From contig NZ_LOCN01000026.1 in NCBI RefSeq assembly GCF_001574435.1, forward strand, positions 51,332-115,331: 64,000 bases of DNA, given 5' to 3'. The number at the start of each line of letters is the position of its first letter. Position 1 is the first letter of the stretch. The notes beneath the pieces were generated by a model. It was not told where the DNA came from, made no database searches, and saw only the letters and a program-made list of their open reading frames with translations. A program made the position numbers and the translations under genes. The DNA is from Moritella sp. JT01. Its GTDB lineage: Bacteria; Pseudomonadota; Gammaproteobacteria; Enterobacterales; Moritellaceae. Below are positions 32,497 through 42,730 of this stretch, in pieces.

Positions 32497-35109
32497 TTAA
32501 GCTAGAGCACGATCTATCTTTTCAAATAAATCAGTAGCTAAACCATCAAGCTTGCTTAAACGGATCAGTTGCACTTTCATTAAGGCTTGGCGGGCTTGAT
32601 CAAACTTCTTAAATTCAATAAGCGGCGTAATTAATCGAGATGCAATTTGCGGGTTGCTGCTATTCAACTGACATAAAATATCCGTTAAGAAAACATAACC
32701 ACTACCATCAATCGCATGAAAAGCGCTGGTGTTATGTGCAGAAAAACTGCCCACTAATGAACGCGTTCGATTTGGATTTGCTAAAGAGAAGCTAGCATGG
32801 TTCAGCGTGTCTTTAACGACAGTGAGGCAATTGTCACTTGGGCTAGCCCCAATTTGAGAAAACCACTTATCCATCACTAAGCCATCATGAGACCAGGTTG
32901 TTTCAAATGCAGACATCATGGTTTTAAAACAAGGTAATTGCGCTTTGTTTGCAGCACTTATCGCCCCCATGGTATCAGTCATATTATCTGACTGTTTAAA
33001 TTGAGCTAATACCAATTCATTAACATTCCTAACACCCGCTAATGCGATATATTCAAGGCACACATTTTTTAATGAGCGCAAAGCAATATGCGCATGCTCT
33101 ACTTCGTAAGCACGTTTAGGCATGTCAGCATAAATAGAGGCGCAAGTTGTTGCAACATTCGCAGCGATATCAGATTTAATAAAAGCAGTCACTGTCAGTA
33201 AAGCATCGACATCTACTTCGTCAAACAAGCCCATTAAACTGTTCGTCGATGGGAACTGTAACATCTCCGCTTTTAGGGCTGGGTCGAGCTCTTCATTGCT
33301 CACTAAATCACGGAAAGCCTGCCCAAATACTGTCGGTAGCACCAGATTCTGTTTATCACGAATACGGGTTACATTGTTAATCACATGCTTATTAATTAAT
33401 AGCTGTGATGCATCCCAACGTGCAAAATCATTACTCGCATGTACCATTAGCATGGTAAGTTGCTCATTGGTATAAGCATAGTTAAGCTTAACTGGCGCTG
33501 AAAACTCTCTAAATAAACTTGGTACTGGTGCAGACATTACATTTTCAAACACAAAATCTTGCTGCTTTTCAGTAAGATTTAAAATATGGTGAACACCCTT
33601 ACCCTCAAATATTAATTCAATCTTGCCGCCCTGCTCGTCAAGCAATTCAATATCAACAGGAATATGAAGTACTTGTTTTACTTTTTGATCGGCAGTGCTT
33701 GGCGTATGTTGCTGCATTGATAACGTATAAATATTGTTTTCAGCATCGTAATGATCTGTCACCGTTACTTGCGGGGTACCTGATTGTGAATACCAGTTTT
33801 TGAATAAAGTGAGATCTACACTAGATGCATCTTGCATGGACGCAACAAAGTCATCGCACGTCACGGCTTGACCGTCATGACGTTTAAAGTAAAGATCCAT
33901 ACCAGCACGGAAATTCTCTTCACCAAGAAGCGTGTGGATCATGCGGATAACTTCTGCGCCCTTATTATAGACAGTTGCAGTGTAGAAATTATTCATTTCA
34001 ATCACTGACGCTGGACGAATTGGATGCGCCATTGGCCCTGCATCTTCAGGGAATTGTGCAGAACGTAAAATTTTAACGTTTTGAATGCGGTTAACTGCAC
34101 GCGAACCCAGATCAGAGCTAAACTCTTGGTCACGGAATACCGTGAGGCCTTCTTTCAAACTTAACTGGAACCAATCTCGACAAGTAATGCGATTGCCCGT
34201 CCAGTTGTGAAAATACTCATGGCCAATAACAGCTTCGATACCCAGATAATCAACGTCAGTCGCACTCGCCGCATCTGCTAATACATATTTAGAGTTGAAT
34301 ACGTTAAGCCCTTTATTTTCCATTGCACCCATGTTGAAGAAATCAACGGCAACAATCATATAAATATCAAGGTCGTATTCTAAGCCAAAGCGGTCTTCAT
34401 CCCATTTCATTGAACTTTTTAGAGATTCAATCGCATGATGGCCTCGCGATAAGTTACCTTTATCTACAAACAACTCTAACTTCACATCACGACCAGATGT
34501 CGTAATGTAATTATCGCGTAATACATCAAAATCACCGGCAACCAGCGCAAACAAATACGCCGGTTTAGGGTAAGGGTCACGCCATTGAACCCAATGACGA
34601 CCATTATCTAATTCACCACGATCAACACAGTTACCATTAGACAATAAATAGGGGAAAGTCGCTTTGTCAGCGGTGATCTTAGTACTAAACACAGCCAGCA
34701 CATCTGGGCGATCAAGATAATAGGTAATTTTTCGGAAACCTTCAGATTCACATTGTGTACAGAATGCGTCGGCAGATTTATATAAGCCTTCTAAACTGGT
34801 ATTTTCCTGTGGGTTCACTTTCGTCTCAATGATTAATACACATTCAGAAGGTAAATCAGAGATGATAAGCTGGTTATCTTTAACTAAGTAGTTATCAATG
34901 TGATGGCCATCGATAGACACTGATAATAATGTGAGGTCAACACCGTCTAGTATAAGCGGGTCATTATGACTACCACTACGGCGAACCTTACTGATCGCAA
35001 CAATTTTAGTGTTGCTGTCATCAAGATTAAAATCAAGATCGATATTGTCTATGAAATAATTTGGGGCTGTATAATCTTTTAAGTGCTTAGCATTAGGCAT
35101 AACTGTCAT
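32497..35109 (-). CDS. pepN: aminopeptidase N (M1 family)
   Basis: PepN removes N-terminal residues from peptides in cytosolic protein turnover. The 870-aa protein matches E. coli PepN (870). GAMENKGLNVFNSKY (about 262) is the substrate-recognition motif. The zinc site HEXXH-18-E is IGHEYFHNWTGNR near 297-302 with LKEGLTVFRDQEF after it. The long helical C-terminal domain is complete. An alternative ATG three codons in would make little difference. Terminators on both sides mark it as a single-gene unit. Confidence 0.97.
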   Translation of the reverse strand: MTVMPNAKHLKDYTAPNYFIDNIDLDFNLDDSNTKIVAISKVRRSGSHNDPLILDGVDLTLLSVSIDGHHIDNYLVKDNQLIISDLPSECVLIIETKVNPQENTSLEGLYKSADAFCTQCESEGFRKITYYLDRPDVLAVFSTKITADKATFPYLLSNGNCVDRGELDNGRHWVQWRDPYPKPAYLFALVAGDFDVLRDNYITTSGRDVKLELFVDKGNLSRGHHAIESLKSSMKWDEDRFGLEYDLDIYMIVAVDFFNMGAMENKGLNVFNSKYVLADAASATDVDYLGIEAVIGHEYFHNWTGNRITCRDWFQLSLKEGLTVFRDQEFSSDLGSRAVNRIQNVKILRSAQFPEDAGPMAHPIRPASVIEMNNFYTATVYNKGAEVIRMIHTLLGEENFRAGMDLYFKRHDGQAVTCDDFVASMQDASSVDLTLFKNWYSQSGTPQVTVTDHYDAENNIYTLSMQQHTPSTADQKVKQVLHIPVDIELLDEQGGKIELIFEGKGVHHILNLTEKQQDFVFENVMSAPVPSLFREFSAPVKLNYAYTNEQLTMLMVHASNDFARWDASQLLINKHVINNVTRIRDKQNLVLPTVFGQAFRDLVSNEELDPALKAEMLQFPSTNSLMGLFDEVDVDALLTVTAFIKSDIAANVATTCASIYADMPKRAYEVEHAHIALRSLKNVCLEYIALAGVRNVNELVLAQFKQSDNMTDTMGAISAANKAQLPCFKTMMSAFETTWSHDGLVMDKWFSQIGASPSDNCLTVVKDTLNHASFSLANPNRTRSLVGSFSAHNTSAFHAIDGSGYVFLTDILCQLNSSNPQIASRLITPLIEFKKFDQARQALMKVQLIRLSKLDGLATDLFEKIDRALA

Positions 35110-35152
35110 TTATAGTCCTAATCTATCGACGGATAGAGACGTAAAAATAAAG

Positions 35153-35182
35153 GAAAAAAAGTGCAGCATCCCGCTGCACTTG
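35153..35182 (-). terminator. intrinsic terminator after prc
   Basis: GTGCAGC-GGGAT-GCTGCAC followed by T7 on the minus strand, 20 bases beyond the prc stop. Confidence 0.88.
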
Positions 35183-35201
35183 GAGTAAAAATAGAGGTGG
35201 T

Positions 35202-37202
35202 CTAGCTAGATTTGCTTAAATCAATCGCTATATTGGCTGTTTCTAATAAGAATGTATCGTCAAACTCGAAGTCCTCTGGTTTATCATCATATGATTTAAC
35301 CGCAGGTAATTCCTTTCGTGCTAAGCGTTCATTCAAACGAGTTAAACGAATCGCTTCGCTCTCTTCTCGTTCTTTAATACGCACAGACTCTTTTAAAGAA
35401 ATTGTTTTACTATCAAGTTCCTGTTTGTATTTAAGAATATCTTCTTGGATATAACTAAACTCAGGATTAACAGCAACACGCTTGTTATGACTTTCTGTTA
35501 ACACATTAATTTTTGATTGCAATACTAACGATTGTTGATAGCTTGCTTTACGGATATGGTCCCAAGCCAGCGCATTATCTTCAATTGACTCACCTGTGTC
35601 TTCAGGTTCTACTGCCGATGGGAAAGTAATGTCAGGCAGTACGCCACGTAATTGAGTGCTGCCACCGTTAATACGGTAGAATTTCGATATAGTATATTGC
35701 ACACTACCGATTGGTTTGTCATATAGATCATACAAACGTGCTAAGGTTCTGTGCTGCTGTACAGTGCCCTTACCAAATGTTTGCTCACCAACAATGAGTG
35801 CACGGCCATAATCTTGTAATGCAGCAGCAAAAATCTCCGACGCTGATGCACTATAACGGTTAACTAATACAACGAGCGGACCATCATAGTACGTTTTTCC
35901 ATCACGGTCTTCGAGTACGTTCACCTTATCTCTCGCATCACGAACCTGTACTGTCGGGCCTGAATCGAAGAATAAACCTGAAAGTGAGTTTGCTTCTTTT
36001 AATGCACCGCCACCGTTATCGCGTAAATCGACAATAATAGAGCTCACATTATCTTTTTTAAGCTTTGTTAATTCAGTCAGTACATTTTTAGTTAAACCGT
36101 CATAGAAACTGGGTATTTCGATAACACCAACCTTCTCGCCTTCAACATCGATGACTTTCGATTTTGCTGCACGGTCTTCTAAACGTACTTTATCGCGAAT
36201 GATTTCCACTATTTTATGTTTTGCACTCGCACCTTCGCCACGTATAATTTCAAGACGCACTTTCGTGCCTTTAGGGCCTTTGATCTTGTCGACGACATCA
36301 TCAAGACGCCAGCCAACAATATCAACAATCGTCTTATCATCTTGCGCAACACCAACTATTTTATCTTCGGCTTTGAGTTGCTTCGTTGCAGCAGCTGGGC
36401 CACCAGAAACCAAAGAACGAATAACGGTGTAGTCATCAACGGTTTGTAATACTGCACCGATCCCTTCTAAAGAAAGGTTCATTTCAGTTTTGAAACGGTC
36501 CGCATTACGTGGGGATAAATAAGATGTGTGTGGTTCGATACTCCGAGCGTACGAGTTCATCAATGTTTGGAATACATCTTCACTTTGTGTCTGTTTCAAA
36601 CGCTTAATGGCAGTATCGTAACGTTTGCGCAGTAATTTTTGAATCTCAGGCCAGTCTTTACCGGTTAATTTTAAATTGAGTGCTTCATATTTTACTTTTT
36701 GGCGCCATAGTTCATTTAACTCATCAGTCGTCTTTGCCCAATCTAATTCAGATGTGTCAAAGTAATACGCGTCATCACGATCAAATTTGATTTCAGTATC
36801 AAGTAACGTTAATGCGTATGCAAAACGTTCATAACGACGTTGTAGCCCTACGGTATAAATATCATAAGCGGGTGCAAGCCGACCTTGACGAAAATCTTTT
36901 TTAAATGAAAGTGCATATTTATTAAAATTATCGATATCACTTTGCAAAAAAATTGTGCGATAAGCATCAAGTTGCTTTAAATAACGATCAAAAACTTCAA
37001 CAGCAAAGCCATTGTCAAAATCAATCGATTTGTAATGTGAACGAGTAAAGAGATTAACAAGACGTTTACTGGCTTCAGAATGCTGAGCTTCTTGTTTTAA
37101 TGTAGGGAGTTCTTGAATAGAAATGGCAGGATCAAATGCGAAAGCATGCGTGGCCAATAGTACCGAAGCACTGATAAAAGTTCGTTGTAAAACTTTTTTC
37201 AT
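35202..37202 (-). CDS. prc: periplasmic tail-specific protease Prc (Tsp)
   Basis: Prc is a processive periplasmic protease that trims proteins with nonpolar C-termini, including penicillin-binding and peptidoglycan enzymes, in E. coli with the NlpI adaptor. The 666-aa protein has a signal peptide (TFISASVLLATHAFA). A PDZ domain lies at about 235-325, and the Ser/Lys dyad at Ser near 452 (RYSASASEIFAAAL) and Lys near 477 (VGEQTFGKGTVQ). The DUF3340-type C-terminal domain follows. The proQ-prc order is as in E. coli, with 113 bases between them. Confidence 0.97.
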   Translation of the reverse strand: MKKVLQRTFISASVLLATHAFAFDPAISIQELPTLKQEAQHSEASKRLVNLFTRSHYKSIDFDNGFAVEVFDRYLKQLDAYRTIFLQSDIDNFNKYALSFKKDFRQGRLAPAYDIYTVGLQRRYERFAYALTLLDTEIKFDRDDAYYFDTSELDWAKTTDELNELWRQKVKYEALNLKLTGKDWPEIQKLLRKRYDTAIKRLKQTQSEDVFQTLMNSYARSIEPHTSYLSPRNADRFKTEMNLSLEGIGAVLQTVDDYTVIRSLVSGGPAAATKQLKAEDKIVGVAQDDKTIVDIVGWRLDDVVDKIKGPKGTKVRLEIIRGEGASAKHKIVEIIRDKVRLEDRAAKSKVIDVEGEKVGVIEIPSFYDGLTKNVLTELTKLKKDNVSSIIVDLRDNGGGALKEANSLSGLFFDSGPTVQVRDARDKVNVLEDRDGKTYYDGPLVVLVNRYSASASEIFAAALQDYGRALIVGEQTFGKGTVQQHRTLARLYDLYDKPIGSVQYTISKFYRINGGSTQLRGVLPDITFPSAVEPEDTGESIEDNALAWDHIRKASYQQSLVLQSKINVLTESHNKRVAVNPEFSYIQEDILKYKQELDSKTISLKESVRIKEREESEAIRLTRLNERLARKELPAVKSYDDKPEDFEFDDTFLLETANIAIDLSKSS

Positions 37203-37315
37203 TAAAAATCCTTTTGAGAATAAGTAACGCTAAATTCATAATAGTCAAGTATCAGCAAAATTTCATATCTTTAGCTAACACTCAACTATTAAAAATTCAA
37301 AACACTCTTATTGCT

Positions 37316-37948
37316 TTATACAAAAAGGTGCTCTTTTTTTACTTTTAGAGAAAGTCCAGATAGTAGTTCAACTTGAACACCATCTCTAGATACTTCAACG
37401 ATAGTTGCTTGTACCGGTGCTTTACCAATAACAACTTTGACAGATTGACCTGATTTAAGTTCCGACTCATTTACAGGACGTTCAACTTTAATTGTAGGCT
37501 TTTGATCCGCTTTAGGAGCCGATTTTTTAGCTACTTTTTTAGGGGCTCTTTTAACAGCAGGTTTTTGCTTTTCAGCTTTTGCCTTTTGTTCTGCATTTTT
37601 CTTATTACGTTCAGCGAAAAATTTAGTTTTGCTTTCTTCAAGTGTTTTTTGTGCATGCTCTATGTGCTCTGCATCTAAAACACCTGCGTCGTTGCCATCT
37701 AAGTCAACTCGTACAGCATCTTTTTTAGCGCCGTGAAGGTAACGCCAGCTTGCAGTATACTGACGAAGTGCCGTACGTAATAATGTTTTACTAACTTTAT
37801 CGTCTTCTTTTAGACGCTCAGCCAGATCTTGAAAAATGCCAATTTTTAGCGGTTTAGCTTCGCCTTTTCCAGTGAAACATTTTGGGAATATTTCCACCAA
37901 GTAAGCGATAACTTCTTTGCTATTTTTTAGCTTTTCAATGTTTTCCAT
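37316..37948 (-). CDS. proQ: RNA chaperone ProQ
   Basis: ProQ is a global RNA-binding protein that stabilises 3' ends and small RNAs and supports osmotic regulation of ProP in E. coli. The 210-aa protein has an N-terminal FinO/ProQ domain (about 1-118: [33 protein letters not shown]). A Lys/Ala-rich linker and a C-terminal Tudor/Hfq-like domain ([20 protein letters not shown]) follow. ATG 37948 is chosen because AAGG is correctly spaced and it gives the E. coli-like N-terminus; the frame is open further upstream to 38047. Confidence 0.95.
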   Translation of the reverse strand: MENIEKLKNSKEVIAYLVEIFPKCFTGKGEAKPLKIGIFQDLAERLKEDDKVSKTLLRTALRQYTASWRYLHGAKKDAVRVDLDGNDAGVLDAEHIEHAQKTLEESKTKFFAERNKKNAEQKAKAEKQKPAVKRAPKKVAKKSAPKADQKPTIKVERPVNESELKSGQSVKVVIGKAPVQATIVEVSRDGVQVELLSGLSLKVKKEHLFV

Positions 37949-38153
37949 GAATGACCTTAAATTACTTCTAATTGTTCTGACATAACAAAATGGTAATCTT
38001 GCTATATCGCATGTATAAAATTTATCGCTATTATAGAGCGATTGCAATTAAATGCTATCTTTAATCCGCCAATTTAACCCCAAAAGGTGTTAAAAAATAA
38101 CTCTTTCGGTGATTTTTTATGCTTTTACAAACAATAATTAAGCGTATGAAAGA

Positions 38154-38465
38154 TTAAGCTGCTTCTTTTTCTACCGTGCTTTTTGACGATTTTTTAGCTT
38201 TTGGGGCCTTTTCTTCTTTCTCTTCAGTCGCTTTTAATTTGCCACCTTTCAAGATGACCTGTAGCGATACACTATTTTGTGCCAAGTATAATGCTAATTC
38301 TTCAGTTAGACGATCATCTATTTCAAGTAATGATGTACCGATAAAGTCTGTAAGACCATCTGCAACATCTAACATCTTGTCATATGCATCCGCTTCTTTT
38401 TTACTTGTAGATACCATTTTTTCCACACCATTTCGCTCAACTACATACTTTACTATTACGGCCAT
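38154..38465 (-). CDS. yebG: DNA damage-inducible protein YebG
   Basis: YebG is a small SOS-regulated protein of unclear biochemical role. The 103-aa protein begins MAVIVKYVVERNGVEKMVST SKKEADAYDKMLD, closely matching E. coli YebG (96 aa), and ends in a Lys/Glu-rich tail. A consensus LexA box 15-45 bases upstream supports the identification. Confidence 0.93.
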   Translation of the reverse strand: MAVIVKYVVERNGVEKMVSTSKKEADAYDKMLDVADGLTDFIGTSLLEIDDRLTEELALYLAQNSVSLQVILKGGKLKATEEKEEKAPKAKKSSKSTVEKEAA

Positions 38466-38479
38466 GAACTAATTCCCTA

Positions 38480-38507
38480 AATACACTGTATATTATGACA
38501 GTGTATT
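38480..38507. promoter_or_regulatory. LexA (SOS) box of yebG
   Basis: AATACACTGT and ACAGTGTATT form perfect arms around TATATTATG-type centre bases, giving CTGT-N8-ACAG at 38486-38501. It lies in the yebG promoter region; the divergent letA genes start over 200 bases away. Confidence 0.9.
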
Positions 38508-38712
38508 TAGTATTCCCTGTTAATTCAAGTCACTGTTCATAAAATATGCCCGATTCAAGTTAAGGCAGACTAATTCAGTCATATTATAATCACGTTCATG
38601 AAGGATAAACTTGTGATACTGTTGATATTTACGATAAAATAATGCTATTAATGAACGCAATATGATTGTGCTAACTTTAAAAGCATAGTGAATTAACTAT
38701 TGGCGGGTGTAA

Positions 38713-39321
38713 ATGTCGAATATTAATGTCTGTAATAAATGTGATCTTATTGTTGATCATATACCTATTGCAAAAAATAGGCATGCACTGTGCCCCCGTT
38801 GTAATACGTTATTATATACAAATAATGCTTTTTCCATTAGTTCCGTATTAGCTCTTTCATTAACGGGGCTTATACTTGTTGTTATTGCAAATGTGTTTCC
38901 AATGTTCACTATCACCATGCTGGGGGTCGAAGAATCAGCGACACTCATTCAAGGCGCTTGGGCCTTATTACAAAAAAAGTTTTACTTCGTCGGTTTACTC
39001 GTTATTTTTTGTAGTTTTATTGCACCCTTTCTATTTTTATCTTGTCTCGCACAAGTTTGTTTATTATTACTGACTAAACGTAACACACCACAGCTCATAT
39101 TATTACTCAAACTCGTTAAGTTTTTTACCGAATGGAGTATGTTAGAAGTTTATCTTGTTAGCTTTTTGATCGCTGTATTTAAACTTTCTGACATTGCTGA
39201 TATCCAACTACAGTTAGGTTTACTTAGCTTTGTTTCACTTATGTTTATTTCTAGCCTTATTATGTATGGACTCAACCTAGAAATCTTCTGGCAGAAAATG
39301 GAGAAAAATGCAAAACGCTAA
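38713..39321 (+). CDS. LetA/PqiA-type membrane protein, first half
   Basis: LetA proteins are inner-membrane partners of LetB in phospholipid transport across the envelope. E. coli LetA (YebS) is one chain of 427 aa made of two similar halves; here the first half is a separate 202-aa gene. It has a zinc ribbon with two CxxC pairs (VCNKCDL, LCPRCNT) followed by four membrane segments (e.g. SSVLALSLTGLILVVIANVF). The gene overlaps the second half by 14 bases, so both are surely translated from one mRNA, followed by letB and rsmF as in E. coli. Confidence 0.88.
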   Translation: MSNINVCNKCDLIVDHIPIAKNRHALCPRCNTLLYTNNAFSISSVLALSLTGLILVVIANVFPMFTITMLGVEESATLIQGAWALLQKKFYFVGLLVIFCSFIAPFLFLSCLAQVCLLLLTKRNTPQLILLLKLVKFFTEWSMLEVYLVSFLIAVFKLSDIADIQLQLGLLSFVSLMFISSLIMYGLNLEIFWQKMEKNAKR

Positions 39322-39931
39322 AGATAATAAAATTGCCCAATGTCATGAATGTCACTTATTAATCAGTGTGAAGCAGGATGTAAAACGGCAACGTTGTCCG
39401 CGTTGTTTCACGCGTGTTCATTTTCGTATACCACGTAGTATTCAAAAAACATGGGCACTCTTGATTACCGCGGCAATAATGATGATTCCCGCCAACTTGT
39501 TGCCGATAAGTACGCTAACAAGTGCTGGTCAGTCTACGCCAGACACCATTATGTCTGGTACTATCGCACTAGCAAAAAGTGATAACTTAGGTATTGCGAT
39601 CATTATATTTATCGCCTCTATTTTAGTTCCCTTATTTAAAATAATCGGCTTAATGCTGATTTTATTATCGATTCAAAATAAAATATTTATTACACCAAAA
39701 CGAAAATTATTATTATTTAATGCCATTCATTGGATCGGTAAATGGTCCATCATGGACTTGTTTGTTATATCAATTATGGTCGCGGTGATCAACCGAGGAA
39801 ATTTACTCTCCGTTGATCCCGGATATGGAGCAACTTGCTTTGGGTTGGTTGTTATATTAACAATCCTCGCCGCAGAAAGTTTTGATACACGTTTAATTTG
39901 GGATTTAAACCATAAAAATGAAAGAAAATAA
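39308..39931 (+). CDS. LetA/PqiA-type membrane protein, second half
   Basis: This 207-aa partner of the previous gene again has its own zinc ribbon (AQCHECHL, QRCPRCFT) and four membrane segments (TWALLITAAIMMIPANLLPI; IIIFIASILVPLFKIIGLML; WSIMDLFVISIMVAVINRGN). The MDLFVISIMVA segment is characteristic of PqiA/LetA. It overlaps the upstream half and the downstream letB (14 bases each). The split is exactly at the half boundary and both frames are intact, so it looks like a natural two-subunit form rather than a mutation. Confidence 0.9.
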   Translation: MQNAKDNKIAQCHECHLLISVKQDVKRQRCPRCFTRVHFRIPRSIQKTWALLITAAIMMIPANLLPISTLTSAGQSTPDTIMSGTIALAKSDNLGIAIIIFIASILVPLFKIIGLMLILLSIQNKIFITPKRKLLLFNAIHWIGKWSIMDLFVISIMVAVINRGNLLSVDPGYGATCFGLVVILTILAAESFDTRLIWDLNHKNERK

Positions 39932-42632
39932 CGAACCACAAATGCCGGATAACTGTAATGCACCTAAACCTGTGCTACATAAACCGAATGTGATGTCGCC
40001 AATATGGTTGCTACCCATTGTAGCAGTCATACTAGGCCTCTACCTTATGTACCAAAGTATTACCCAAGCCGGTATCGAGATCCGAGTACACTTCTCGAAT
40101 GCGAATGGCATTGTCGCCGGTAAAACACTGGTTAAATATCAAGGCTTAATAATCGGGAAGGTAAAAAACATCGCGCTAGATGACAACCTTAAAGGTGTTT
40201 ACGTCACCGCTGAAATTGATAATAAAGCAGAACAAGTACTACGCCGCAACACACAATTTTGGCTCGTTGCACCGAAAGCCTCGATTGCAGGAATTTCAGG
40301 TTTAGACGCCCTAGTAACAGGCAACTATATTGACCTTTCACCGGGTGATGGTGAATACAGTATCGAATTCACAGCGGTACAGAATGCGCCGAACAACCCG
40401 CCAGATGATGAGGGGTTGATTGTGCATTTAACCGCTGACAAACTCTCATCAGTGCGCCCAGGCTCAGAGATTTTCTATAAGAAGATCCCTGTCGGTCAAG
40501 TGCATAGTTTTACGCTGGATAAAAGCACCGATGAGATCCTGGTCGAAGCCGTAATAGATAAACAATATAGCTATCTTGTTAAAGACACATCACGTTTTTG
40601 GAATGCAAGCGGCATTAATGCAGAGTTTGGGTTTGATGGCGTCAAAGTAGAAACCGAGAGCTTAACCGCCATTATCAGTGGCGCACTCGCATTTGATTCA
40701 CCCACCATTGGTAAACAAGCAAGTGAAAATCAAATATATCCTCTATACACTAGCATTAGTGATGCACAACGTGCCGAACAAATTGAATTCAAATTAAGCA
40801 ACAGTAACGATATTAAAATTGGTAATAATATTTACTACAACGGCTTGAAAGTCGGTGAAATAACACAAGTAATGACACAATCATTAATTCCAACGACACA
40901 AAACGCATCATTTGTCGCCACCGCAATTGCCGATGTAAACCCTGACGTCGTAGATCTGTTTCGTGACAGCACACAATTTTGGGTTGAAAAAGCCAAGCTG
41001 TCTTTGTCGGAAAGTAAAAATGTAGCTAATTTTGTCACTGGTAATTACATTCTCTTTACACCAGGAAAAGGTGAATTACGGACTACATTTGATTTAGTGT
41101 CAAACGTAGATGATCTTATTCCACATAAACAAATATCGATTACCGCTAACGATGCTAACGGCTTAGCCGTGGGTAACAAGGTTTATTATAAGAATTACCC
41201 TATTGGCCATATTAGTCATGTGAGCTTTAATACTAAAACTAACTTAATTGATTTAAACGTTAATCTTTATCAAGACTATGCGCATTTACTTACCCCGTCA
41301 TCACGTTTCATCAATGTTAGTGGTGTATCGGTGAATGCGAATATATCTGGCATCAACATTAAATCCTCCCCCATCGCAGCATTAGTCAGTGGCGGTATTG
41401 AACTGGTTAACGACCCTGCGTTTAAAACTAAACGCAAAAAACAACAATACCGCCTCTACCCTTCTTTAGCACTTGCTAAATTGGGTGACAACGCCTTTAA
41501 AGCAAATAAATCGGTGACCTTAGTCAGTAAGCCAAACCATGTTATCTCTAATGGCGCGCCAGTATATTACCGTAAATTAGTTGTAGGCAGCGTTGCGAAT
41601 TTTCGTTTAGCGTCTGACAACGAACACATCATTATCACGCTTGATATTCTTAGCCAATATGCACACCTTATCAACAAAAACAGTGTATTTTGGGATGTTT
41701 CTGGTATTAAAATATCAGGCAGTTTAAGTAATTTACAAGTTCAAACAGAATCATTATTAACGATTGCAGCGGGTGGAATTAACTTTGATAACATCAAACC
41801 GGTCAATGACAATAAAGTAAGTCTAGCCAAGTCAAAATTGACCCATTACAAACTGTTCCGAAGCTTTGCTGCGGCAACTGATAATCGCCCAATAGTCACG
41901 TTAACATTTGAGTCAGGCACAGACATTCATGTCGGTACTGAAATAAAACACAAAGGTATAAAGGTCGGTGAAATCAGTCGTATTAAGCTTAAAGTTGACC
42001 AAGGTTTTGTTGAAGCAACAGCTAAATTAGAAACCGATTACGCTAAATACTTTACCCGCCAAGGTAGCCAGTACTGGTTAGAAACGATTGATGTGAGTTT
42101 AGATGGTATCAAAAACGCCAATACGATACTCTCTGGCCCGTATATCAACGTAACTAAAGGTAATGGTCATAAAGCTAAACGATTCAACGTGCTCAACGCA
42201 GCGCCGGATATTTCCTCTGAAAAGGTCGGCTTATCCGTTACTGTAGTGAGTGAACGCTTAATGGCATTAACAACAGGTACACCGGTTTATTATCGTCAAA
42301 TAGAAGTCGGCTCAATTACGCATTCTGAATTGTCCGTTCTCAGTGATAAGGTACTAATTACGCTTAATATCCAACCTGAATATCAGCATCTTGTCCGCAA
42401 CGATAGCCAATTCTGGGCGGTATCAGGGTTTAATGTTGATATTGGTTTAACTGGCGCTACCCTAAAAGCAGAATCATTAAAAACGATTCTGGCTGGTGGT
42501 ATTGCGTTTGCCACACCGCATCCAGATAAAAATAGCAAATCAGCTGCGCCTTTCACACAATTCAAATTAGCCCCAGAAGTTAACCCCGACTGGTTGAAGT
42601 GGGACACCAAAATCCAAAAGCCCGCTAAATAA
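39918..42632 (+). CDS. letB: LetB (YebT) MCE lipid-transport tunnel protein
   Basis: LetB forms a periplasm-spanning hexameric tunnel that carries lipids between the membranes. The 904-aa protein has one N-terminal membrane anchor (about residues 28-46). I count seven MCE repeats, the same as E. coli LetB, each marked by a phrase like GIVAGKTLVKYQGLIIGKV (first), RPGSEIFYKKIPVGQV (second) and TTGTPVYYRQIEVGSI (seventh). E. coli LetB is 877 aa. It overlaps the letA second half and lies 98 bases before rsmF. Confidence 0.94.
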   Translation: MKENNEPQMPDNCNAPKPVLHKPNVMSPIWLLPIVAVILGLYLMYQSITQAGIEIRVHFSNANGIVAGKTLVKYQGLIIGKVKNIALDDNLKGVYVTAEIDNKAEQVLRRNTQFWLVAPKASIAGISGLDALVTGNYIDLSPGDGEYSIEFTAVQNAPNNPPDDEGLIVHLTADKLSSVRPGSEIFYKKIPVGQVHSFTLDKSTDEILVEAVIDKQYSYLVKDTSRFWNASGINAEFGFDGVKVETESLTAIISGALAFDSPTIGKQASENQIYPLYTSISDAQRAEQIEFKLSNSNDIKIGNNIYYNGLKVGEITQVMTQSLIPTTQNASFVATAIADVNPDVVDLFRDSTQFWVEKAKLSLSESKNVANFVTGNYILFTPGKGELRTTFDLVSNVDDLIPHKQISITANDANGLAVGNKVYYKNYPIGHISHVSFNTKTNLIDLNVNLYQDYAHLLTPSSRFINVSGVSVNANISGINIKSSPIAALVSGGIELVNDPAFKTKRKKQQYRLYPSLALAKLGDNAFKANKSVTLVSKPNHVISNGAPVYYRKLVVGSVANFRLASDNEHIIITLDILSQYAHLINKNSVFWDVSGIKISGSLSNLQVQTESLLTIAAGGINFDNIKPVNDNKVSLAKSKLTHYKLFRSFAAATDNRPIVTLTFESGTDIHVGTEIKHKGIKVGEISRIKLKVDQGFVEATAKLETDYAKYFTRQGSQYWLETIDVSLDGIKNANTILSGPYINVTKGNGHKAKRFNVLNAAPDISSEKVGLSVTVVSERLMALTTGTPVYYRQIEVGSITHSELSVLSDKVLITLNIQPEYQHLVRNDSQFWAVSGFNVDIGLTGATLKAESLKTILAGGIAFATPHPDKNSKSAAPFTQFKLAPEVNPDWLKWDTKIQKPAK

Positions 42633-42730
42633 GAGAATAATGTAATACCCAGCTACGACGAATTTCATAAACTTGAAGTAGCTGGGGTATATGGTAAAAT
42701 GCCCGCATCTTTCTCAATTGAGCCCGCAAA

